Assembly (NCBI RefSeq): GCF_000699445.3
Contig: NC_067200.1
Span: forward strand, 18,403,003 to 18,467,002
Reading direction: 5' to 3'
DNA from: Schistosoma haematobium
Lineage: Eukaryota; Platyhelminthes; Trematoda; Strigeidida; Schistosomatidae
DNA length: 64,000 bases
Both the position numbers and the translations under genes were made by a program. How positions within the stretch are numbered: position 1 is the stretch's first letter; each line of letters opens with the position of its first letter. Positions 23,465-34,692 of this stretch are shown here, one piece after another. A model generated the notes under the pieces. It did no database searches, had not been told where the DNA came from, and saw nothing but the letters and a program-made list of their open reading frames with translations.

Positions 23465-23700
23465 AAGTTAAGATGGTGGTTGGAGGTAGTCAACAGGAAA
23501 CCCTGGACCCGGGTTTCGTGCTACTTGGCACTTTTCAGCAACATGTACCTGTAATCTTTAAGGAAACTGATGCTTCCTGACGGATTCGATCCCGTGTCGC
23601 CTAGCTTCACAGTCAGAGATGTTACCACTGAGCTATTCGAGCCACGACTGACCACATGTAGGACTGAGATGGGTGGTGATCAATGAATTGTAAAGGATTG
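23465..23700 (-). repeat. Family C tRNA-headed ribozyme repeat, copy 1
   Basis: On the - strand: GTGGCTCGAATAGCTCAGTG (A box), GGGATCGAATCCGTCAGGAA (B box), AAGATTACAGGTACATG, then a hammerhead, ending GACTACCTCCAACCACC. It differs from A and B in its tRNA head and stem II. Confidence 0.8.
23491..23550 (-). ncRNA. Hammerhead ribozyme, family C, copy 1
   Basis: Read 5'-3' on the - strand: ACAGG, CTGAAAA (one core G changed to A), stem II GTGC/GCAC closing CAAGTA, GAAA, self-complementary ACCCGGGT, cleavage C, then CCTGT pairing with the first ACAGG. The core change should impair cleavage. Confidence 0.65.
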
Positions 23701-24600
23701 ATTAAGTGAATAATTTTTAGCAATTAAAATTTAGTTAAATTTAAGAAATTATGAATTATTTCTTAAATATGCAAAGTACTATTCTCATCATCTGGTCTCA
23801 CCCATATCTTTTTTATCCATTTACCTGTTGACGTAGAGTAATGTTGACTGACTCCAGTCAGCACATGGTTTCAACAAGTGTTAAAACTTAATTTTACAAG
23901 GAACAAAATGAATACGGTTAACCGTTTTATCATTGAATGTATTAATCGATTTCGAACATCCAGATAACTTAAATATTAACTTTATTGTTTATATAACCAG
24001 TTCAATTGTCTGAAGTAAATGTCTGAACATTCATAATTGTCAGATAGATTTTGTTACATAATGCATTATTATATTCATGTTCCAAACGAAGTAGGACTTA
24101 AAAGTCCCAAGGGAATACAGTCATCTTTCCAAGAGTGTTTTAGTGACTCCAAAATGTACATTTAATATGGTGATGCTCTAGTTGTCGTTCATATGTTTGA
24201 AACCTGTCAGAAAATCCTTGATTAGAATGTAGTATACCTCTAGTAAGTGACACCAGAATCTATATAAATAAACTTAAATGCAAGTTTTTGAAGGAGATTT
24301 CCGATGTAAGAGTTAAATAGAATAAATGCTAGAAAACAAGATCGCTAAACATCTTCAACTCTAACAGTGTAAATTGTACACGATACAACATGTAATTGAA
24401 TTGAGGTAGTCGAGTAGCTTTGGAAATGGAAAAAATCTTGTTTACTCAATAAGATAGAATCAGCATGAAATTCGGTCAGTGTGATATTAGAAATATGTAT
24501 TGACATAATACTTTATTGGCTAAGAACTACTAGATCGAATTAATTTGACTTTACATAAATCATATAAACAACAGTGTATTCATTTTAAACGAAGTTCGAT
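23700..24600. other. No gene or repeat recognised
   Basis: AT-rich, no open frame above 60 codons and no match to the repeat families of this window. Confidence 0.5.
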
Positions 24601-24870
24601 AGTGGCTAGCAGTGGATACGGTACTAGGTTCGAGTCCCAGAGTGAACCTAAACTCTGAGATACAGGTACCTCCAGCTGAAGACTCCTAAATAGGACGAAA
24701 TGCGGGTCGTGGATTTCACTGCTATCCACTATCCATCTTTACTAATAATGCTTGTGAATTAAGGCGATATCGAGGTAATCCTCACAGGATGTACATATGC
24801 CAACAATAGACTGATCAATTGCAGTCCTAAATATTAATGTGAAGATACAAGTAAACAATACCAAGTTTAT
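24600..24870 (+). repeat. Family A ribozyme repeat
   Basis: B box GGTTCGAGTCCCAGAGTGAAC (about 24631), hammerhead with CTGAAGA at 24676-24682 and GAAA at 24697-24700, then the 3' part ending with a CAAGTAAACAATACCAAG tail. The A-box half is lost. Confidence 0.8.
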
Positions 24871-24984
24871 TCATTTATTATTTTGATTTATTTACGGGAT
24901 CAAGTAAATCATTATCACCAGTTTTGTGTTTTAACTATTTGTCCTCGCATTCAATGTTTTCCAGTACCAAGTTACCGAGACAGA

Positions 24985-25312
24985 TTTATAATGGATAGTG
25001 GTTAGCAGTGGAATAAATGACGCACGTTTCGTTCTATCTGTGACACATCAACTGGATATACCTCCATCTCAGAGTTGATGTTCACTCTGTGACTTAAACC
25101 CAATTGTACCGTTCGCTTCAAACACCATTTATATGGACTCAATAATTAAGTGGATAACGTGATAGCGTTTGAAGAGAACGGTAATAGATTCGAGTCCCGG
25201 ACTGTATACAACTCGAGGATTCAGTTACATCCGATCGATGAGTTCCTAATGGGATAACACGCACATCTTGGATTCCACTGTTAGCTACCATCCACCTATG
25301 TTTATAACATTT
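24985..25312. repeat. Head-to-head pair of family A units
   Basis: A - strand unit (24985-25130) meets a + strand unit (25130-25312) near their tRNA-like heads. Both hammerheads are decayed: the + copy has GATCGATGAGTTCC and GATAAC in place of GAAAC. Confidence 0.75.
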
Positions 25313-25949
25313 ACTAATGCTGAAAAAAAGATTATCGATTAATGGTTTCCGATAATTATTTACACTTATGATACGATATATTGATTGATATAACACTGTA
25401 AACAACCAATCACGTTAAGGTCTATATATATTTTTTATTGATTATTTATTACTTCCAACTGATTAACCTGATGATGGTAGGTTTGATGAGTTTTGGATTA
25501 AGAAAAATTACCGCTAATCACACTAGCAACTACATCTCATCACTTATAGTGTGTTTAGATTAGCACAAGTTAAGGTGATTATGTTCAATGTTGAAAAGAA
25601 ATGCAATATAATCCATTTAAACGATTTTATTAATCACTATGTTAATCATTGTTACATGTTCAGGATTTTAGTGAATTCATATCTAAAGTATATTGACTAT
25701 TCAAACAATCTAATTTATAGCGAACGACAAACATCTCGTTTCCTATTTTATAATACTCATTTGAAGCAGATGATCAAGTTTTCGATATGATGAATAATTT
25801 GAATCAATGACAGTCTCAATTTGTGGTATTGGGTGATGATTAGAAATGACTGACAGCAAAGATAATATGGATAGAGAACATTCGTTTTGATAAAATTTCA
25901 TCATAGCGCCATATATATATGGGGCTGAAAACAGTGGATGAAGGGGTGA

Positions 25950-26185
25950 GCAAGATCATGGATCGATTGAAGTTAGAAATTAACACCGTTGGATGATGAC
26001 TCAGTGGTCTAGAGGTTAAGTGTTCGCGCACGAGACCGAAAGTCATGAGTTCGCGTCTCGTGTGAGAGATCGTTGATACGCACTGATGAGGAGTCCCATG
26101 CTAAGATGAAACGGCCGTCCAGTACTTCCAGGTTTTCAATGATGGTCGAGCTAAGATAGACTTGTGATTCCAACTGTGAAACGTG
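25950..26185 (+). repeat. Family B ribozyme repeat
   Basis: GACTCAGTGGTCTAGAGGTTAA, GAGTTCGCGTCTCG, GCACTGATGAGGAGTCCC, AAGATGAAACGGCCGTCCAG, ending CCAACTGTGAAACG. Confidence 0.8.
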
Positions 26186-26214
26186 AAGTTATCTAACACA
26201 GTTGTACGATATGT

Positions 26215-26730
26215 TATTTATTATTATTTGAACAAACAAATATTGGTACAAAGGGGAACCTAATACATGTGCGTCACACAAGTCGCTTGATCTGTATGTG
26301 GGCTATGATACTTCCAGGATGTTCAAGTCGAAACAGGTGGTTACCATAGGTGGCCACATCCGGAACCTTTGATCTAAATGTTTGATCCACAAGGCAGTGA
26401 AGCAAATTCAGAAGATGCAGCCCAGTGATCAGCAGTTGATTCATACACCATTTGTTCATTAGGGATCTTGGTGCCCATGTGCACCATTGATTTGGATTCA
26501 GGGTTTACCAACTCCCCTAGATGGATTCTTTATATCCATCAACCTGGTTAAAGTGCCGGACATTCACTTTTCGCCCTCTCAATTTCGTAAACAACACCCC
26601 CACCACAAGAAGGTAATGAGTAGGACTTCCCTGGCAATGGCTGTATTCTAGTGGCCATGTGAGAGCATTTCGAGAGAGAGAGAGAGCTGACTCTCCCCAC
26701 CCTCGCCGTACCAGAGCATTTGAAGACAGT
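26215..26730 (-). repeat. R545 repeat, copy 4
   Basis: Full-length copy on the - strand, with a (GA)n run at about 26676-26690 replacing the usual GAGAGTGAGGAGAG part. Confidence 0.8.
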
Positions 26731-27144
26731 ACAATATGAACATTAACTATTTGAAATTGATTGAATATTCCTTTATAAACTTTAATATTTAAATTATTTG
26801 CATAGAATTGGATCCAATTTCATTGATTCATACGGATCTTTTTATTCAACTATTTTTCCTCTTATTAATTTCAACAGTTCATTTAATATATATATACATG
26901 AATATTCTGACCAATAGCCGCTTAATTGAATAAAGTGTACTAATGACCTTGAAGTCAATATTGATTATTATTTTTGTTAAAAAATCGATAAAATAACATT
27001 TATTTACTTTAATCGTTAATTGTATATTGTAGGATTGTTTTTTTTTTTGGTTCCCATTTTATCTAAATATTGGACAATGATGAAATGGAATTTTGTATAG
27101 AAAAGTTGAAATGTATAAAAAAAAGATTCTTTAATTTAATCGTT

Positions 27145-27235
27145 GTGATCATCATGAATCAATTGAAGCTAGATCACTGTGGAAAACCTGGAAACGACCT
27201 GAACGGTCGTTTCATCCTAGTGTTGGACCTTTATC
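27145..27235 (-). repeat. Family B 3' fragment
   Basis: - strand end of a unit (CATGAATCAATTGAAGCTAG, CGGTCGTTTCATCCTAGT), stopping in the ribozyme, 30 bases before the RTE-1 tail. Confidence 0.7.
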
Positions 27236-27267
27236 TATGTTAACAATGTTGAGATTAGATGGTGGTT

Positions 27268-30200
27268 GAAGCTACTTACTTACTTACGCCCGCTACTCCC
27301 AATGGAGCATAGGCCGCTGACCAGCATTCTCCAACCCACTCTATCCTGGGCCTTCTTTTCTAGTTCCTTCCAATTCTTGTTCATTTTTCTCATGTCTATT
27401 TCCATTTCTCGGCGTAATGTGTTCTTTGGTCTTCCTCTTTTCCTTTGACCTTCAGGATTCCATGTGAGGGCTTGTCTTGTGACGCAGTTGGGTGCTTTCC
27501 TCAATGTGTGTCCTATCCACTTCCAGCGCTTCTTCCTGATTTCTTCCTCCGCTGGGATCTGGTTTGTTCTCTCCCACAGTACGTTGTTGCTAATAGTGTC
27601 CGGCCAATGGATCTGAAGTATTTCGCGTAGACAATTGTTAATAAACACCTGTATTTTCTGGATGATGGCTTTTGTAGTTCTCCAGGTTTCTGCCCCATAC
27701 AGTAGAACTGTCTTGACATTTGTATTGAAAATCCTGACCTTGGTGTTGGTTGACAGTTGCTTTGAGTTCCAGATGTTCCTCAGTTGAAAATATGCTGCTC
27801 TTGCTTTGCCGATCCGCGCCTTCACATCTGCATCAGATCCACCCTGTTCGTCAACGATGCTGCCCAAATATGTAAAGGTTTTTACATCTTCCAAATCTTC
27901 TCCGTCAATTGTGATTGGATTGGTGCATTCTGTGTTGTATCGGAGAATCCTGCTTTTCCCTTTGTGTATATTGAGACCTATTGCTGCTGAGGCTGCTGAC
28001 ACACTGTTTGTCTTCTCCTGCATCTGTTGTTGCGTTTGGGATAGAAGGGCCAGATCGTCTGCGAAGTCTAGATCATCCAACTGCATCTTAGATGTCCATT
28101 GTATCCCGCGTTTCCCTTCAGACGTTGACGTCTTCATGATCCAGTCGATCATCAGGAGAAAGAGAAAGGGTGAGAGTAAGCAACCTTGCCTAACACCGGT
28201 CTTCACTTTGAACGACTTTGTCAACTGTCCTCCATGCACAATTTTGCAGTGTAATCCATCATATGAGTTCTGTATGATATTGACTATCTTCTGAGGCACG
28301 CCGTAGTGTCGAAGAAGTTTCCATAGTGTTGTTCTGTCCACGCTATCAAATGCCTTTTCGTAGTCAATGAAGTTGATGTAGAGTGATGAATTCCATTCAA
28401 TTGATTGTTCCAAAATGATCCGTAGAGTTGCGATTTGGTCTGTACACGATCTATCCTTACGGAATCCTGCCTGTTGGTCACGAAGTTGGGCGTCTACGCA
28501 GTCCTTCATCCTGTTTAACAATACCCTGTTGAAGACTTTTCCCGGTATTGAGAGAAGAGTGATGCCCCTGTAGTTATCACACTTGCTGAGATCGCCTTTC
28601 TTCGGTATTTTGATCAGAAGTCCTTCTTTCCAGTCTGTTGGTACTTGTTCCTCATCCCAAATCTTATTTGAAGAGAATGTGGAGTATCCTTGCAGTTGCC
28701 GCTACGTCTGCTTTTAGTGCCTCTGCTGGGATGTTGTCCGGTCCTGCTGCTTTGCCACTCTTGATTTGTCTGATGGCCATGCTGATTTCTTCAATTGTTG
28801 GTGGGCTAACATTGATTGGGAGGTCCGTGGGTGATGCTTCGATGTTGGGTGGGTTCAGTGGAGCTGGTCGATTCAAGAGTTCTTTGAAGTGTTCTACCCA
28901 CCTGTTTTGTTGCTCTTCAATGTTGATGATTACCTTGCCTTCTTTGCTTTTCACTGGTCGTTCTGGTTTGCGGCGATTTCCAGAGAGTTTCTTTGTCGTG
29001 TCATACAATTGTCCCATGTTTCCTTCTCTTGCAGCCTTTTCCGCCGTCGTTGCTAAATCTTCCACATATTTGCGTTTGTCGGTTCTGATGCTCCTCTTCA
29101 CCTGTTTGTTTACTTCTGTGTATTCAGCTTGTGCCTTGGCTTTTTCTGCTCTTGTTCGGCTGGTATTGATTGCTGACTTCTTGTTCCTCCTTTCTTGAAT
29201 ATTATCCAGTGTATCAACAGTGATCCATTCCTTGTGATGGTGCTTCTTATGACCCAGGACCTCATGATATGTTGAAGTGATTGCCTCTTTGATCCCCTTC
29301 CAGTTGCTCTCCACAGTAGTTCCTTCTCCATTGAGTAGATCATGAAAGGCCTGGAACTTGTTGCTGAGGTCTATCTTGAATTCGTTGAGTTTGTTAGTAT
29401 CCTGAAGAAAGGCCGTATTGAACTTTTGTGATAATGTCTGCCCCGTTGTCCAGTGCTTCTTGAGTTTCAATTTCATCTAGGCGACCAGCAAGTGGTGATC
29501 TGATGCTATATCAGCTCCTCTCTTGGTTCTCACGTCCTCTATAGTCCTCCTAAACGTTTTGTTGATGCAAATATGGTCGATTTGGTTTTGTGTAGAGTGA
29601 TCCGGTGAAGTCCATGTGGTTTTGTGTATGCGTTTATGTGGGAATATGGTGTCGCCTATGACCAGCTTATTGAAGGCACATAGGTTTGCAAATCTCTCAC
29701 CATTTTCGTTTCTTTCTCCCAGTCCGTGTCGTCCCATGATGTCTTCATATCCAGTGTTGTCCGTTCCAACCTTGGCGTTGAAATCTCCCATCAGAATGGT
29801 CAGGTCCTTTTTTGGGCACTTCTCGACTATTGACTGCAGCCTATTGTAGAATTATTCTTTAGCGTCTTCATTGTAGTCGTTGGTAGGCGCATAGCATTGG
29901 ATGATGTTCATTGAAATGCCCTCTTTCTTTGTTTTAATCGAGGCTTTGATGATCCTTGGTCCATGAGATTCCCATCCTATAAGTGCATTTTGCGCTTGTT
30001 TGGACAGCATCAATGCAACTCCTTGTGTATGTGGTGCATTTTCTTCTTCATGGCCGGAGTATAACAGGAACTCTCCTGTAGTTAGTCGTTGTTGTCCAAC
30101 TTGTGTCCAATGTGTTTCACTGATCCCAAGTACCTCTAGGTTGTATCTTCTCATTTCTGCAGCAATCTGGAAGGCTCTTCCGGTGTCCCACATTGTACGA

Positions 30201-30489
30201 ACATTCCATGTACCTAAATAAATGGTCGCTCTGGTTGTCAGAAGGGGCATCGGCCTCATAACTTCCGAAGGGATTCGGCTTTCATCATGAGGCGTCATAA
30301 TTCTTCTAAATGAAGATCTTCTGACTCCCAGGGTAGAGTTTAAAAGGTTTGAATAATTTTTTCTGGTTAGCGTTTTTTTAGCGAGTTAGTTTTCTACGGG
30401 ATGGGGACGCTAACCCCATGCCCAACCCTCCTCCTTTATCCGGGCTTGGGACCGGTAGTAGCCCGCGGAGGGACTCCAGGCGGAGTTGG
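27268..30489 (-). mobile_element. RTE-clade non-LTR retrotransposon (RTE-1, SR2-like), nearly full length
   Basis: Read on the - strand: a roughly 190-base GC-richer 5' UTR (30489-30299), one broken ORF of about 1006 codons (30298-27280), and almost no 3' UTR before a short (GTAA)n tail near 27268-27286. One ORF with AP endonuclease then RT and a short tandem-repeat tail is the RTE plan. Its 5' edge abuts a family C ribozyme repeat. Confidence 0.85.
27280..30298 (-). pseudogene. RTE-1 endonuclease-reverse transcriptase ORF, broken by two stops and one frameshift
   Basis: AP endonuclease motifs run in order: GTWNVRTMWDTGR, GISETHW, GDFNAKVG, NQIDHIC and SDHHLLVA. After a linker the RT follows, with [36 protein letters not shown] and the catalytic box [12 protein letters not shown], then YGAETW in the thumb/C-terminal part. 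Lesions: an in-frame TAA just after NEDAKE (about 29851), an in-frame TAG just after HLLVA (about 29477), and one extra T near 28664 that shifts frame within the start of the RT domain. The RT part 28521-27280 is open for 413 codons. The product would nick target DNA and prime reverse transcription there. Few lesions over 3 kb suggest a fairly young copy. Host telomerase or a group II RT is excluded by the endonuclease and by the YGAETW box. Confidence 0.88.
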
Positions 30490-30683
30490 TGGTTGAAGGT
30501 AGTCAACAGGAAACCTTGAACTTACGTTTCGTGCTACTTGGCACTCTTCAGCAACGTGTACCTGTAATCTTTAGGGGAACTGATGCTTCCTGACGGATTC
30601 GATCCCGTGTCGCCTAGCTTCACAGTCAGAGATGTTACCACTGAGCTATTCGAGCCACGACTGACCACATGTAGGACTGAGAT
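30490..30683 (-). repeat. Family C tRNA-headed ribozyme repeat, copy 2
   Basis: Same order as the 23465-23700 copy and over 90% alike by eye, including the tRNA-like head GTGGCTCGAATAGCTCAGTG. It lies exactly between the 5' edge of RTE-1 and the foldback element. Confidence 0.8.
30503..30560 (-). ncRNA. Hammerhead ribozyme, family C, copy 2
   Basis: Core CTGAAGA (a proper CUGANGA), stem II GTGC/GCAC, GAAA; stem III is damaged (ACGTAAGTTC). The two copies together show an intact ancestral core and an intact stem III. Confidence 0.65.
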
Positions 30684-30888
30684 TTAATCACAATTGATTG
30701 ATCACTGGGTGGTGATCAATTTCATGTGTGTCAAGTCCTTCCAAATGCAGATCGAATGCTATCGACCAAGCTGTAATGTGGCCACTAGTCTAGGTGACTC
30801 GACATTGGTCGATAATATTCTATCTGCACTAAGAAGGAGTTCACACACATGACATTGATCACCACTCAGTGATTAATCAATTGTGAAG
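30684..30888. mobile_element. Full-length foldback element (MITE-like, about 205 bp)
   Basis: The left arm (about 30686-30770) and right arm (about 30803-30887) are complementary over nearly their whole length: the outer parts share CACAATTGATTRATCACT and GGTGATCAAT, and the inner parts share TGCAGAT.GAAT..TATCGACCAA. Only about 32 bases lie in the loop. No coding capacity. It directly follows a family C repeat. Confidence 0.8.
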
Positions 30889-31137
30889 TTAACAATGTGT
30901 TTACCCTCATTAGAAATAAAGACACTCTATGTTTAACATAGAAACTATTGATTACATAATTACAAAGAAAAACTATATTTATTAGGTCGTTAGTTTGATG
31001 TCAGTTTGTGGTAAAAAAACATTCTGTAATATTAGCGTCTACTTGGAAGCAGGAGCGATCTGAACACAACAATACAACAGTCAGGATCAATAAATGCCTG
31101 GAATCATAGAATTTAACTTAGACTAATAACTTAGAAA

Positions 31138-31976
31138 CTCTGCCGGTCCTAAGCCCGAGTAAGGAAAAACGATTAGACGTGGAGTCAACAACTCTATATC
31201 GTAGAAAACAACCTAACTAAAAAAACGTTAATAAGATTTGTCGTGTATAGAATAAATCACGACACTATGGATCATTTTTAGACAATTAGTTCAATAGAAC
31301 TCGTCACAATACATCAACTTCATTGATTATGAGAAAGCATTGACAGTGTGGATAGGATGACCTCACGGAACTATCTTCGACACTATGGTGTAGCTGAGAA
31401 GGTTTCCATCATCATATGGAACTCATCCGACGGACTACAGTGTAAAGTGGTGCATAGAGGATAGCTAACAGACACATTCCAAGTGAAGAACAGTGTCAGA
31501 TAAGGATTATTACTCTCCCCCTTCCTCTTTCTTCTAGTGGTTGACTGAATTATGAAGACTTCGATATATGAGAGGAAGCACAGAATACAGTGGATAGCTT
31601 GCATGCAACTAAATGATTCGGAATTATCAGATGACATGTCCCTTCTATCCCATACACACCAATAAATGCAGGTGAAGACAACCAGTGTAGTAGCAGTCTC
31701 TTCATCAGTAGGAAAAGACGTTGGAGGTGGATAGTACATACATTGAAGAAACCAGCAAACTGTATCACGAGAAAAGCTATAACTTGGAATCCTGAATAGA
31801 AAAGGAAAAGAGGAAGACCAAGGAACATATTGCTTCGGGAATTGGAAGCACACATGAGAAGAATGAATAGCAACTGGGAAGGATTTCCCAGGATAGATTT
31901 GGATGGAGAATCTTGATGGGTATCCTGTGCTCCAGGAGGGTTAATATACGTAAGTAAGTACGTAATAACTCAGAAT
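31138..31976 (+). pseudogene. RTE-1 copy with internal deletion
   Basis: 5' UTR-like sequence (about 31138-31230) joins directly to RT sequence (about 31250 on; IEQITTLRII-like, then a decayed catalytic region) and runs to a GTAAGTAAGTACG tail at about 31955-31970. The endonuclease and half the RT are missing. Stops are frequent. Confidence 0.7.
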
Positions 31977-32574
31977 TCATTAATTATTGAATCTCAATAA
32001 TACTTTGGATTCATATCTATGTCGACATTATTGTGAACTGACGTACTGTAAATAAGGCTAAAACAGTTAACTAGTAATTAGTAATTTTCGAGTGGTTCTC
32101 TATTATGTTAATGCTTCACAATTTAAGTAAACAATCCTTTTAATAATGTTGAAAATATTATGACCAATATCGCTTGCTTCATTGTGATTATCTGAGCTTT
32201 ATCAGCTGAATATATTAGATCCAAATGAGTACCAGTATTTCAACAACAAAAAAACTAGAAAGGAGTCTTTTAAAAAATTCTAAAGCTTTATCAACAGGAT
32301 TGCTGTGTTATGACAACTTTAGTCTTAATTAGGATGATGTTATCTTTAGCTGTTGATCAATTAGATTGAGTTATACATGATCTCCCACATTGTTTCTAGT
32401 TAGAGATTGTATTGGAAGGTAGTATTTCATCTGTGAACGTTACAAATCTTAATAGACTACTGTTCTTAAGACTGGTATGGCACATCTACAGTAACCATCT
32501 ATTATGTTAACAATAATAGTAATATAAAGAATAACTAAGAGTAATACTGTGGTGTGTACTACTTATATTGATAT

Positions 32575-32718
32575 AAGTAGTATATGATGTTAGTCATGAA
32601 AAAGATGAATAACAACTGGAAGGAGCTGGAAAGGATTGCCCAGGACAGGGTTGGATGGAGAATGCCGGTGAGCGGCCTATGCTCCTTCACGAGGAGTAAC
32701 AGGCGTAAGTAAGTAAAT
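32575..32718 (+). mobile_element. RTE-1 3' end fragment
   Basis: The last roughly 130 bases of RTE-1 ([19 protein letters not shown], then the end of the ORF) plus a GTAAGTAAGTAAATG tail. A 5'-truncated insertion. Confidence 0.75.
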
Positions 32719-32994
32719 GAGTAAGATACTTCTACAGATACATTCAATTAACAGATAATGGATTGGATAGAATGAGCCTATTTAATTCCACTTCTATACA
32801 ATAGTTAACGGATACTTTTTGACTGATGATTTGAAGAATATCTAATTTACTTTCTAGTATTTTCACATTTATCATCTGTCAATTAAATCCTGAATTCAGT
32901 ATCACTCATCATACACAAATGACGTTTCGCAAGGAGTTGTAGTCATAGACACACAACATAACCATTTCTATAATCCCATGATATATGAGATGGT

Positions 32995-33130
32995 GGAGAA
33001 GATTTGTAGTTCAGGTGGATGATTTTGATGAAGTTTTGTTCTTTGAGCTGAATAATTTGGTTTTGAAGCTTTCATGGTTATACTGAACGACATCATCAGC
33101 ACAAACTTCAGGTAGAAATCCCACGATATA
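32995..33130 (-). mobile_element. RTE-1 5' end fragment
   Basis: The reverse complement matches the extreme 5' region also seen at 55330-55410, including a CATCAAAATCATCCACC run. No coding part follows. Confidence 0.6.
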
Positions 33131-33164
33131 ATTTGTTTATCATTTCGTTAAAAATCTATACTCA

Positions 33165-33818
33165 TTTTTAAGCAAACATGGATTGTGGCTAACAGTGGAA
33201 ACCAGGACGTGCATTTCGTTCTGTTTCGGACTCGTCAGCTAGATATACCTGAATCTCAGGGTTGATGTTCACTTCGGGACTTGAACCCAGTACGATTAGC
33301 TTTAAATGCCATCGCATTATCTACTTAGTTACTGAGTCCTGATAGTCATCTGTTTGTGCAATGCGGGAAAGTTTAAATTCACTTAGTGAAAAACAATACC
33401 AAATGAGAATTCAGTTGGATGAAATGCGCCTCCTGGATTCTACTGCTAACCACTATCCATCTTTGCTTGAAAAAGCTTGTGACTTAAGGTTATATCGAGG
33501 TAATCCGCACAGGATGTATATATACCAATAAGAGACTGATCAATTGCAGTCCTAAATAACAATGAGAAGATACGAGTAAAAAAATACCAAGTGAATGTAA
33601 ACTTCACTCCATTGCACAAGCAAGTGGATATCAGAACTCAGTAACTAAGTGGATAATGCGATGGCGTTTGAACTGAACGATCCTTACTGGATTCGAGTCC
33701 CGGAGTGAACATCATCTGTGGGATGTAGGTACATCCAGCTGATGATTCCCAAAAATGGTGAAACCCGCGTCAAACTGGATTCTCCTGCTAGCCACTATTC
33801 ATCTTTGCTTAAAAACAC
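33165..33818. repeat. Pair of family A units, - then +
   Basis: The - strand unit 33165-33400 carries a near-canonical ribozyme. The + strand unit 33405-33818 spans a ribozyme 3' part, the full body and a second ribozyme region, i.e. more than one monomer in tandem. The + unit matches the 17655-17990 (-) and 18537-18900 (+) copies closely. Confidence 0.85.
33203..33244 (-). ncRNA. Hammerhead ribozyme, family A, well preserved
   Basis: On the - strand: CTGACGA (33238-33232), stem II GTCC/GAAC around a GAAACA loop, GAAA (33217-33214), then TGCACGTC ending at the cleavage C. Stem I pairs TAG..CTG-type flanks. Core residues are all present. Confidence 0.7.
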
Positions 33819-34530
33819 CAAATGAATTTAATCTGTACGCATGTTTGTAATAATTAATTGGTTAGTGTAATAAGCTTATCACTGGTCACATTGTTTATGT
33901 ATTACTAAGGTCAAGTAAAATGAAATGTGTTTTTTCTATCCTTATGGTTTGATTGGTCAATTTCTCATTGTATGAAAAGATCATTGTTCTTGATTCTATA
34001 TAGATCAGTCTGAAAACCAATGTAGTTTGTTGTCTTTGTATTTAGTACAAATTCATCATTGGTCATCTTTGAGCAGGTGATATTATTGTGTTTGTAGTTG
34101 ATGTGACTTGTGCAGTTTGTCGCTATCCTAACCCAACTAAACAAGTTTAAAGTTGATCTGTTAAATATCTATTAGCAACTTGATGGTTCATTCTTGGGTA
34201 TTCTTATTCCATTCTATTTGTCATTTATTTATACGTCTACTTACCTATTCTAATTTCATTCAACTAATTATTTGCATGAATGGTATTTTACTCTATACAA
34301 GACCGAGTTGTTTTCAGGTTGCGGATGATGCTCAATTGTAAGTGATTCCAACCTAGGACGTGACAGCTATCTAATACTCTGTGGTTTTAAATCATCTTTC
34401 AGTTATATCTATACCGGCTGGAAATATTGTCACGGATTTATGAGAGAAAGTTTCAAACCTGTATCACAGGTCCTACATGAATCTACCAATTTTTAAGACT
34501 ATCCAGAAGGGAGAGAAATACATTCACAGA
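33818..34530. other. No gene or repeat recognised
   Basis: AT-rich. A faint family B-like piece may exist at about 34320-34390 (CCTAGGACGTGACAGC), too weak to call. Confidence 0.45.
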
Positions 34531-34692
34531 AAATTGAATTTTCGGTCCTGGGTTCGAACGTCACGAAGTGGGATTGTGGATGCACACTATTGAGGAGTCC
34601 TACAATAGGACGAGATGGCCGTCCAGTGCTTCCAAGTTTTTCATGATGGTCTAGCTTCAATTGACTCATGATCTCAACTATTGAAATTCACA
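34530..34692 (+). repeat. Family B repeat, 3' half
   Basis: GGTCCTGGGTTCGAACGTCACG, ATTGAGGAGTCCTACAATAGGA, CGAGATGGCCGTCCAGTGC (GAAA mutated to GAGA), ending CATGATCTCAACTATTGAAA. Confidence 0.75.

Noticed and set aside
27280..28521. Host reverse transcriptase (telomerase) or group II intron RT
   Set aside because: An upstream AP endonuclease in the same element, the FADD box and the YGAETW motif place it in the RTE retrotransposon clade.
28638..29198. 186-codon and 162-codon + strand frames over the RTE-1 element
   Set aside because: Shadows of the - strand endonuclease-RT ORF; no motifs.
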